A stretch of 64,000 bases of DNA from Pseudomonas sp. W4I3. Its GTDB lineage: Bacteria > Pseudomonadota > Gammaproteobacteria > Pseudomonadales > Pseudomonadaceae. The translations under genes and the position numbers were made by a program. Location of the stretch: assembly GCF_030816195.1 (NCBI RefSeq), contig NZ_JAUSXS010000001.1, positions 4,053,501 through 4,117,500 of the forward strand, in the 5' to 3' direction. The notes beneath the pieces are model-generated. The model did not search any database. It saw only the letters and a program-made list of their open reading frames with translations, and was not told where the DNA came from. Position 1 is the first letter of the stretch, and each line of letters opens with the position of its first letter. Positions 42,667 through 49,271 of this stretch are shown in pieces.

Positions 42667-43440
42667 TCATGGTTGCGCCACGCCCAGGTAGGCCGCGATC
42701 ACCTCGGGATTGGCTTGCACCTCGGCCGGCGAACCGTCGCCGACCTTGCGCCCGTAATCGAGCACCACCACATGGTCGGACAAACCCATGACCACGCCCA
42801 TGTCGTGCTCGATCAACACCACGGTGGTGCCCAGGTCGCGATTTACGTCGGCGACGAAGCGCGCCATTTCCTGTTTTTCCTCGGCGTTCATCCCGGCCAT
42901 GGGTTCGTCCAGCAACAACAGACTGGGCCCGGCGATCAACGCCCGTCCCAGTTCCACGCGCTTTTGCAGGCCATAGGACAGGTTGCCCACCAGCACCTCA
43001 CGATGGGCCTGCAACTCGAGGAATTCGAGGATGCCCTGGGCGCGTTCGCGAAACGCGGCGGCCTCTCGACGTGCGCGGGGCAAGCCGAGGGCCTGTTCGA
43101 TGAAAGTGCTGCGCATATGCCGCGACAGGCCGGTGAGAATGTTGTCCAGCACGCTCATTTTCTTGAACAGCGCATTGTTCTGGAACGTGCGACCAATGCC
43201 TCGGCGAGCGGCGCCCAGCGGGTCGATACGATCAAAGTGCTGCGCCTGGAACACGATCTCCCCGGCATCGAAGCGGTACACACCATTGAGCACATTGAGC
43301 AGCGAGCTTTTGCCGGCGCCGTTAGGGCCGATCAACGCGCAGATCTCACCGCGCCGCACCTCGAACGACAACGCATTGATCGCCTTGACGCCCTTGAACG
43401 ACAGCGAGATGTCCCGCACCTGAAGGATGGCTTGGCTCAT
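42667..43440 (-). CDS. LIV-type ABC importer, LivG-like ATP-binding protein
   Basis: 257 residues with Walker A GPNGAGKSS (38-46), Walker B LLLLDEP (174-180) and the LivG-type RTFQNNALF segment. The signature reads NLSYGLQKRVE instead of LSGGQ, a known variant in LivG proteins. The LivG-like C-terminal tail is present (AEVQANPEVIAAYLG). The ATG at 43440 overlaps the stop of the preceding AMP-ligase-like gene by four bases. Confidence 0.92.
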   Translation of the reverse strand: MSQAILQVRDISLSFKGVKAINALSFEVRRGEICALIGPNGAGKSSLLNVLNGVYRFDAGEIVFQAQHFDRIDPLGAARRGIGRTFQNNALFKKMSVLDNILTGLSRHMRSTFIEQALGLPRARREAAAFRERAQGILEFLELQAHREVLVGNLSYGLQKRVELGRALIAGPSLLLLDEPMAGMNAEEKQEMARFVADVNRDLGTTVVLIEHDMGVVMGLSDHVVVLDYGRKVGDGSPAEVQANPEVIAAYLGVAQP

Positions 43441-44285
43441 GCGCTTTTCCGTTTGAATTCGGCAAGCCACGTCGGCTCAGCAGTGGATTTGAGCGGCTGC
43501 CAGATATAGGCCAGACGCTGAAAGCCCAGCAATCTGCGCACACGATTTTTCAGCAATCGGCGCAGGCCGCTTTGTGGATGGGCGATGGCCCAGTCACACA
43601 GGCGTCGGCGCCAGGTGCCATGAGGGGCAAGGCGGCTTTCGATGTCGCCGGCCAGGCGCTGCAAACCTTCAGGCGACAGCAGCAGACCGGTGGGGGCGAC
43701 TTCGCCGCGATCACGCCGCGCCGAGGCCGGGCTTTCCGGGAAGGCCAGGCCGTGGCCGCTGTTGAGCCATTGCTGCAGCACAACCGCAAGGCCACCTTGC
43801 CAATGGGTGCCCTCCTCGCTCCACAGCGTGGTTTCGCCGCTGGGATGCCACCAACGGCTGATGTGCTGCGCGGGGTCCACGGGGCCGAGCAACTGGGCGA
43901 ATCCCAGGCGCTGGGTAAACTCCCAGTCGGGCTGGCGGCCGTGCACGTAGGCGTGGCTGGGACGAATGCGCCATAACTGTTGCTGCAAGACTTGAGGCGC
44001 CAGGCTGTCGGGCAGCGTCAGCACCTGCCCGCCCACCGACTCGGCCGCCAGCGCCAGCAACAGCAGGTTCGGCTCAAACGCGCCGCTGAGCGCCAGCCGC
44101 GACTGCTCGTTGTAGCCTAGCTGGCGTAAACCGTCAGCCAGGCGTTCAACGTCGCGCAACACATCGATCCAGCGCCAGGCATGCCATTGCCCCTGGCGCT
44201 TGTGGCGCAAGGCGATGTGCAGCGGCGTGAGTTGTGCCCAGTGGTGCAGGCGTTCCAGGGCGGCTTGGGGGGCGGGCACGCTCAT
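43437..44285 (-). CDS. Truncated AMP-binding (acyl-CoA synthetase-like) protein without catalytic motifs
   Basis: 282 residues. The first ~120 resemble the N-terminal part of AMP-dependent acyl-CoA synthetases: RLHHWAQLTPLHIALRHK, WIDVLRDVERLADGLRQLG and ESVGGQVLTLPDSL. The remainder does not show the P-loop-like T-[SG]-G-T-[TS]-G motif or the later adenylation motifs, and the family normally has over 500 residues. Full-length ligases are often found in LIV-type clusters, so this is probably a degenerate or repurposed remnant. It remains open and coupled (four-base overlap) to the ATPase gene, which argues it is still translated. Confidence 0.65.
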   Translation of the reverse strand: MSVPAPQAALERLHHWAQLTPLHIALRHKRQGQWHAWRWIDVLRDVERLADGLRQLGYNEQSRLALSGAFEPNLLLLALAAESVGGQVLTLPDSLAPQVLQQQLWRIRPSHAYVHGRQPDWEFTQRLGFAQLLGPVDPAQHISRWWHPSGETTLWSEEGTHWQGGLAVVLQQWLNSGHGLAFPESPASARRDRGEVAPTGLLLSPEGLQRLAGDIESRLAPHGTWRRRLCDWAIAHPQSGLRRLLKNRVRRLLGFQRLAYIWQPLKSTAEPTWLAEFKRKSA

Positions 44286-44358
44286 AGGGGTGATGCTCCT
44301 ATTTTGTGGTGGGCGTGCGGTGGTCCGCTGGCGGGGCTATATCAGGCAACGAATATCA

Positions 44359-44448
44359 CTGTGGGAGGGGGCTTGCTCCCGATAGCGGTGTGTCAGGCAC
44401 CGATCAACTGCTGACCCTCCGCTATCGGGGGCAAGCCCCCTCCCACAG
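44359..44448. repeat. Inverted REP pair overlapping the LLM monooxygenase 3' end
   Basis: CTGTGGGAGGGGGCTTGCTC, then CCGATAGCGG on the left and CCGCTATCGGGGGCAAGCCC, then CCTCCCACAG on the right. The right arm and spacer are part of the coding region of the LLM oxidoreductase on the minus strand and encode its last residues and stop. Confidence 0.92.
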
Positions 44449-45829
44449 GGGTTTTGTGTGAACCAGATAGGTCGCGGTAGCCGGAGCCGGGGTGACTGGC
44501 GCCCAACCTCGGCCCGTCGCCAAACAGCTTCTCACGCAAGGTACCCTGGGCGTATTCGGTCTTGTACACCCCACGCTTCTGCAACTCCGGCACCAGCCAC
44601 TCCACCGCGTCGATAAAGGTTTCGTGAGTCAGCGCATAGGCCAGGTTGAAGCCGTCCACATCGGTTTCCTCCACCCATTCCTGCAGCAAATCCGCCACCG
44701 TCTCCGGGCCGCCGACAAACAACGGGCCAAAACCACCGATGCCGACCCAGTCGGCCAGCGCGTTCGGCGTCCAGACCTTGTTCGGGTCCGCCGTGGAGAA
44801 GGCTTCCACCGCCGACTGAATCGCGTTGGTGTGTACATGCTTGAGCGGCTCATCCGGCTTGAACTGGCTGAAATCGATACCGGTCCAGCCGGAGATCAGC
44901 GCCATCGCGCCTTCGTAGCTGACATAGGATTTGTATTCATCGAACTTGGCCTTGGCCTGCGCATCGGTCTCGGCGACGATGACTGTCTGCAGGTTGAAGA
45001 TCAGGATTTTGCGCGGGTCACGCCCCGCCTCGGCTGCGCGCCGACGTATGTCGGCCACGGTCTTTTTCAGCAGGACCTTGGACGGCGCGGCGACGAACAC
45101 ACACTCGGCCTGTTCGGCGGCGAACTGCTTGCCACGGCTGGAGGCCCCTGCCTGGTACAGCACCGGCGTACGCTGCGGTGAGGGTTCGCACAGGTGAATG
45201 CCGGGCACCTGAAAGTGTTTGCCCACATGGCGAATCTCGTGGATCTTGCTGGGGTCGCTGAAAATCCGGCGTTCGCGGTCACGCAACACCGCGCCCTCTT
45301 CCCAGCTGCCTTCCCAGAGTTTGTAGCAAACTTCCAGGTATTCCTCGGCGTAGTCGTAACGTGCGTCGTGTTCGGTCTGGGCCTTCTGGCCGAGGTTCTT
45401 GGCGCCGCTTTCCAGGTAGGACGTGACGATATTCCAACCGACACGGCCCTTGGTCAGGTGGTCCAGGGTGGAAAGCCTGCGCGCGAACGGATACGGATGT
45501 TCGAACGACAGCGACGCCGTCAGGCCAAACCCCAGGTGCTCGGTGACCATGGCCATCGGCGCGATCAGCGACAACGGATCATTGACCGGCACTTGCGCCG
45601 CCTGGCGGATCGCCGCATCGCCGTTGCCGTTGTACACGTCGTAGATACCCAGCACATCGGCGATGAACAGCCCGTCGAACTTGCCGCGCTCGAGGATTCT
45701 GGCCAGGTCGGTCCAGTATTCCAGGTCCTTGTATTGCCAGGAACGGTCCCGCGGGTGCGCCCAGAGCCCCGGAGATTGGTGGCCGACGCAGTTCATGTCG
45801 AAGGCATTCAAGCGGATTTGGCGGGACAT
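44393..45829 (-). CDS. LLM-class flavin-dependent monooxygenase (NtaA/SnaA/DszA-like)
   Basis: 478 residues. FMN-reduced-dependent bacterial-luciferase-like monooxygenase: seen are NAFDMNCVGHQSPGLWAHP at the start, LSTLDHLTKGRVGWNIVTSY and the later FVGGPETVADLLQEWVEETDVDGFNL, all typical of the NtaA/SnaA/DszA/SoxA group. Such enzymes oxidise sulfones, nitrilotriacetate or alkyl-thio compounds with FMNH2. ATG 45829 has GGAG seven bases upstream and overlaps the preceding stop. The last 17 residues (VGGGLPPIAEG onward) are encoded by a REP pair. The substrate is unknown; the operon context suggests organosulfur. Confidence 0.88.
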   Translation of the reverse strand: MSRQIRLNAFDMNCVGHQSPGLWAHPRDRSWQYKDLEYWTDLARILERGKFDGLFIADVLGIYDVYNGNGDAAIRQAAQVPVNDPLSLIAPMAMVTEHLGFGLTASLSFEHPYPFARRLSTLDHLTKGRVGWNIVTSYLESGAKNLGQKAQTEHDARYDYAEEYLEVCYKLWEGSWEEGAVLRDRERRIFSDPSKIHEIRHVGKHFQVPGIHLCEPSPQRTPVLYQAGASSRGKQFAAEQAECVFVAAPSKVLLKKTVADIRRRAAEAGRDPRKILIFNLQTVIVAETDAQAKAKFDEYKSYVSYEGAMALISGWTGIDFSQFKPDEPLKHVHTNAIQSAVEAFSTADPNKVWTPNALADWVGIGGFGPLFVGGPETVADLLQEWVEETDVDGFNLAYALTHETFIDAVEWLVPELQKRGVYKTEYAQGTLREKLFGDGPRLGASHPGSGYRDLSGSHKTPVGGGLPPIAEGQQLIGA

Positions 45830-46155
45830 CACAGCACTCCGTTGAGGTGGTAGTTGCCAACGACCTGGTATTTCCAGCGCAACGGGTCATCGAGCGACGA
45901 CGGCAACGCGGTGCGTTGGCCGGTCAGTTCGAATTCAGCATCGCTGGCGGCGATCAAGGCTTGGGCCGCAGCGATCTGGGCTTCGGTGGTGGCGACCGGG
46001 CTGGGGTCGGTTTCGGCACGCTCGAACAGCGCGGCGGCCACGTCGACACGAATTTGCAGATCGCCGAAGCGGCTGATCACATACGGGTCATCGCTGCGCT
46101 CGACAAAGCGGCGGGTGGTTTCCAGCAGTTGGCGTGCCTGGTTCAGTGCAGTCAT
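45829..46155 (-). CDS. Stand-alone acyl-CoA-dehydrogenase C-terminal domain (SfnB/DszC-like)
   Basis: 108 residues that align by eye with the C-terminal ~130 residues of the adjacent SfnB protein: SRFGDLQIRV against AAIGDLEWRV, FELTGQRTA against FELAGTRSV, and DPLRWKYQVVGNYHLNGV against DPARWKYHLIGNFVLNGV. It therefore represents only the helical C-terminal (Acyl-CoA_dh_2) domain. It has its own ATG with GAGGA eight bases upstream, 11 bases after sfnB, and its stop overlaps the LLM gene start. It may be a residue of a duplicated sfnB or a retained partner subunit. Confidence 0.72.
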   Translation of the reverse strand: MTALNQARQLLETTRRFVERSDDPYVISRFGDLQIRVDVAAALFERAETDPSPVATTEAQIAAAQALIAASDAEFELTGQRTALPSSLDDPLRWKYQVVGNYHLNGVL

Positions 46156-46166
46156 TGGGAGTGTCC

Positions 46167-47363
46167 TCAGTTCCAGGCGTGGCGCGCGGGTTTCACGCCG
46201 TTGAGCACGAAGTTGCCGATCAGGTGGTACTTCCAGCGAGCCGGGTCATGCAACGTGTGGGTGCGGGCGTTACGCCAGAAACGGTCGAGGTTGTGCTTGC
46301 CCGTGACCGAGCGCGTGCCGGCCAGTTCGAAGAGTTTGCTGCTGGCGAGCAAGGCCGTTTCGGCGGACAGCACCTTGGCCTGGGCAACGATCAGCGAGGC
46401 ATTGGCGACAGTGTCTTCAGTCGGTTCGGCGAGGGCCAGGTCGATCGCTCTGCCGGCCTTGGCGAGAATCGCTTCGGTGCCGTGCACGCGCCACTCCAGG
46501 TCGCCGATAGCGGCGATGGTGAAAGGGTCTTGCCAGCCATGCTCCTGCTGGCTATCAATCCAGGGCCGCGCTTGGCGCGCATGGAGCTTGGCCTGCTCAA
46601 GGGCACCGAGGGCAATGCCGGTGTCGACCGCCGCCTGAATAATCTGCGAAATCGGGCCGTTGGCGGTGGGTTGATCAAACGCCTGGTGCGCGGGAATCAC
46701 CGCACTCGAGGGTACGGTCACACCGTCAAGGGTCACGCCACCACTGGCAGTCGTGCGTTGGCCGAAGCCGTCCCAGCTGTCAACCACAGTGAGGCCGGGG
46801 GCATCGCGCTCGACAAAGGCAATCAACGCCTGACCGTGTTCGTTATTGCCGACGGTCGGCACGATATGGGCGAACAGCGCCCCGGTGCAGTAGAACTTCT
46901 CGCCGTCAATGCGGGCTACGTCGCCCTCCACGCGAATCTGGGTGTCGAAGGTGCCGGCGTTTTTGCTCTTGGCTTCGGAAAAAGCGTTGCCGAAGCGATA
47001 GCCCGCCAACACCTTGCCGAAGTAGTGGCGTTTTTGCTCCTCGGTGGCGGTTTGCAAGAGGATATCCACCACGCCGAGGTGGTTCTGCGGGATTTGCCCC
47101 AGTGAAGGATCAGCGGCGGAGATCAACTTGATCACCTCGGCCACGGTCACATAGGACACCTCGGCGCCGCCGTAGGCCTTGGGAATGGTGATGCCCCACA
47201 GGCCGCTGGCGGAAAACTCGTCGAGCTCGGTAATGGGCAGGCGTCGCTCACGGTCGCGCTCACTCGCCTCAACGGCGAAACGGGCGGCCAGGCGCGTGGC
47301 AACTTCGATTGCCTGCGCATCCGAGCGAATGATGTGAGCAGGGTGTTGAGGGTGGGCTGACAT
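46167..47363 (-). CDS. sfnB: SfnB-family sulfur acquisition oxidoreductase
   Basis: 398-residue flavin-dependent member of the acyl-CoA dehydrogenase superfamily, group of DszC/SfnB. Seen: N-terminal helical domain with GLWGITIPKAYGGAEVSYVTVAEV, beta domain with GNAFSEAKSKNAGTF and GEKFYCTGALFAHIVPT, and C-terminal four-helix bundle. In pseudomonads SfnB-type proteins take part in use of organic sulfur under sulfate limitation. It is the first gene of a probable eleven-gene operon and lies behind a sigma-54 type promoter. Confidence 0.88.
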   Translation of the reverse strand: MSAHPQHPAHIIRSDAQAIEVATRLAARFAVEASERDRERRLPITELDEFSASGLWGITIPKAYGGAEVSYVTVAEVIKLISAADPSLGQIPQNHLGVVDILLQTATEEQKRHYFGKVLAGYRFGNAFSEAKSKNAGTFDTQIRVEGDVARIDGEKFYCTGALFAHIVPTVGNNEHGQALIAFVERDAPGLTVVDSWDGFGQRTTASGGVTLDGVTVPSSAVIPAHQAFDQPTANGPISQIIQAAVDTGIALGALEQAKLHARQARPWIDSQQEHGWQDPFTIAAIGDLEWRVHGTEAILAKAGRAIDLALAEPTEDTVANASLIVAQAKVLSAETALLASSKLFELAGTRSVTGKHNLDRFWRNARTHTLHDPARWKYHLIGNFVLNGVKPARHAWN

Positions 47364-47401
47364 GGGCCGACTTCCAGGCTGCTAAGGAATAACAGAGCCT
47401 T

Positions 47402-47418
47402 TGCAGAAGTCGTGCCCA
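47402..47418 (-). promoter_or_regulatory. Sigma-54 (-24/-12) promoter of the sfnB operon
   Basis: On the minus strand GGGCACG-ACTT-CTGCAA: the -24 GG and -12 GC are 12 bases apart, as required, and the block differs from TGGCACG-N4-TTGC at about two positions. The predicted start of transcription is near 47391, leaving a leader of about 28 bases before ATG 47363. An AT-rich tract upstream (47420-47452) would suit DNA bending by IHF. In P. putida the sfn genes are activated by the sigma-54-dependent SfnR, which fits. Confidence 0.72.
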
Positions 47419-47518
47419 AAACAAATTATTATTTAAATCAAATACTTATGCATTACCGAAAGTTCCGTGGAGACTGTCATACCAGCAAAGTGTCCATCCG
47501 CTGTTGCCGAGCGAACAG

Positions 47519-48094
47519 TTAGATCACCACGTTGCGTACAAAGCGCACTGTCACGTCGCCATCATTGCGATAGCCGTGCACATGAAGGCTGGCAAACATA
47601 TAGAACTCACCGGCGGCGACGCGCTTTTCCTCATCCCCCACCAACAGCGTGAGGCAACCTTCGAACACGAACAGCTGCACACTCCAGCCGTCCGGGTCGG
47701 GGTCGGGGCTGTAGCGGTCGCCCGGTGCCAGGTGCATCTCCCACAGCTCGACTTCGCGCCGCGCAGTGGCCTTGGCCAGCAACACCGCTTTGCTACCGGG
47801 AATATCACCGGCCCAGGCCAGTTCGTTGATGCGACTGTGGTCGCCTGCATCCGGCGCCTGGATCAAATCGCTGAAGGCGACATCCAACGCTTCCGCGACG
47901 CGGTCGAGGGTCGACAGGCTGACGTTCTTCTCGCCGGCCTCAATGGCCACCAGCATGCGCCGGCTGACCCCGGACTTTTCCGAAAGCGCGGTCTGGCTCA
48001 GGTCGGCGGCATGGCGCAGGCGACGCACGTTCTGGCTGACGTGTTGCAGGACCGAAGCCCGTTGTGGATTTTCTTTGTGCACTATATTGCTCAA
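47519..48094 (-). CDS. XRE-family regulator with C-terminal cupin domain
   Basis: 191 residues. The helix-turn-helix occupies about residues 20-75 (VRRLRHAADLSQTALSEKSGVSRRMLVAIEAGEKNVSLSTLDRVAEAL), the cupin barrel about 100-188 (EMHLAPGDRYSPDPDP, GEFYMFASLHVHGYRN). This architecture is that of small-ligand-sensing repressors. The predicted start is TTG at 48094; a GTG at 48082 is possible because neither has a good ribosome site. It is divergent from the EamA exporter and shares an 80-base promoter region with a GCAGTATACTGC palindrome. Confidence 0.85.
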   Translation of the reverse strand: MSNIVHKENPQRASVLQHVSQNVRRLRHAADLSQTALSEKSGVSRRMLVAIEAGEKNVSLSTLDRVAEALDVAFSDLIQAPDAGDHSRINELAWAGDIPGSKAVLLAKATARREVELWEMHLAPGDRYSPDPDPDGWSVQLFVFEGCLTLLVGDEEKRVAAGEFYMFASLHVHGYRNDGDVTVRFVRNVVI

Positions 48095-48107
48095 TGGGTA
48101 GGTGTGC

Positions 48108-48119
48108 GCAGTATACTGC
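48108..48119. promoter_or_regulatory. Perfect palindrome over the shared divergent -10 region
   Basis: GCAGTATACTGC is a 12-base perfect palindrome midway between the divergent regulator and exporter genes. It contains TATACT on each strand, so it may serve as the -10 element in both directions and as the binding site of the XRE-cupin regulator. No strong -35 element is seen. Confidence 0.45.
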
Positions 48120-48174
48120 CCAGCGTGCGGCGCATTGTGCGGTCCGTGCCCTTCCCTTGCAAGACCGAGCCGCC

Positions 48175-49104
48175 ATGACCGCCCCGAACTCCCCTTCGCG
48201 TTTCAATCGTTTGAGCAAAGCCGAATGCATCCTGGTCGTCATCACCATGATCTGGGGCGGCACCTTCTTGCTGGTGCACCATGCCATGACCGTCAGCGGG
48301 CCGATGTTTTTCGTGGGCCTGCGCTTTGCGGCGGCAGCCATTGTGGTCGGCTTTTTTTCCCTGCGCACCCTGCGCGACCTGACCTTTCTGGAGTTGAAGG
48401 CCGGGGTGTTCATCGGCGTGGCGATCATGTTCGGCTACGGCCTGCAGACTATTGGCCTGCAGACGATTCTGAGCAGCCAGTCGGCGTTCATCACTGCGCT
48501 CTATGTGCCGTTCGTGCCGTTGTTGCAGTGGCTGGTGCTGGGCCGACGCCCAGGGTTGATGCCGAGCCTCGGCATCATGCTGGCGTTTGCCGGGTTGATG
48601 CTGCTGACTGGCCCGACCGGTGCGTCGCTGAATTTCAGCCCCGGTGAAATCGCTACGCTGATCAGCGCCGTGGCGATTGCCGCCGAAATTATTATGATCA
48701 GCGCCTTTGCCGGGCAGGTGGACGTGCGGCGCGTAACCGTGGTGCAACTGGCCACGGCGTCGCTGCTGTCGTTCCTGATGGTGGTGCCGATGGGTGAGGC
48801 CTTGCCGGGTTTTTCGTGGCTGCTGCTATTTAGTGCGGTCGGCCTGGGCTTGACCAGCGCGGTGATCCAGGTGGCGATGAATTGGGCCCAGCAGAGTGTG
48901 TCGCCGACCCGCGCCACCTTGATCTATGCCGGTGAGCCCGTGTGGGCTGGCGTGGTGGGGCGACTGGCCGGCGAGCGATTCCCGCCGATTGCGATGGTGG
49001 GGGCCGCGTTGATCGTGCTGGCGGTGATTGTGAGTGAGATGAAGAGAAGCAGCTCGAAAGTGATCGATGCCAAGGTCGAAGTTGAACCGGAAAGTCAGCG
49101 GTGA
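48175..49104 (+). CDS. EamA/DMT-family transporter
   Basis: 309 residues from ATG 48175, ten hydrophobic helices in two EamA repeats (ILVVITMIWGGTFLLVHHAM and the second starting near GEIATLISAVAIAAEIIMI), with RATLIYAGEPVWAGVVG near the end. Drug/metabolite transporter family, probably an inner-membrane exporter of a small metabolite. The divergent XRE-cupin regulator is the likely local controller. Substrate unknown. Confidence 0.9.
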   Translation: MTAPNSPSRFNRLSKAECILVVITMIWGGTFLLVHHAMTVSGPMFFVGLRFAAAAIVVGFFSLRTLRDLTFLELKAGVFIGVAIMFGYGLQTIGLQTILSSQSAFITALYVPFVPLLQWLVLGRRPGLMPSLGIMLAFAGLMLLTGPTGASLNFSPGEIATLISAVAIAAEIIMISAFAGQVDVRRVTVVQLATASLLSFLMVVPMGEALPGFSWLLLFSAVGLGLTSAVIQVAMNWAQQSVSPTRATLIYAGEPVWAGVVGRLAGERFPPIAMVGAALIVLAVIVSEMKRSSSKVIDAKVEVEPESQR

Positions 49105-49110
49105 TGTTTT

Positions 49111-49172
49111 GAGCTGCAAGCTGCAAGAAATACGCGATCGGCTATTCTATTGCAGCTTGCCGCTTGTAGCTG
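49111..49172. repeat. Inverted repeat between the EamA gene and mrpA
   Basis: GAGCTGCAAGCTGCAAG (49111-49127) and the inverse TTGCAGCTTGCCGCTTGTAG (49150-49169) form an imperfect stem; the core CAAGCTGCAA / TTGCAGCTTG pairs perfectly. This AGCTGCAAG-type element recurs in pseudomonad genomes to my knowledge and differs from the REP doublets elsewhere in the window. It may also terminate the EamA transcript. Confidence 0.65.
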
Positions 49173-49212
49173 CTTTCTACTGCATCTGTAGGATTCTGCC
49201 ACATCTTGCCGT

Positions 49213-49241
49213 TTGGTGATCGAGAAAGCGGCACGTATGAT
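49213..49241 (+). promoter_or_regulatory. Candidate sigma-70 promoter of the mrp operon
   Basis: TTGGTG (49213-49218), 17-base spacer, TATGAT (49236-49241); the -10 box is good and the -35 weak. It would start transcription about 25 bases before ATG 49272. Confidence 0.4.
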
Positions 49242-49271
49242 GCATCCCAAACTCCCGCAGATTAGAAGCCT

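Noticed and set aside
41775..43440. Assignment of the ABC importer genes as true branched-chain amino acid livHMGF
   Set aside because: Family is LIV-type, but the operon partners point to another substrate, so specific liv symbols would overstate function.
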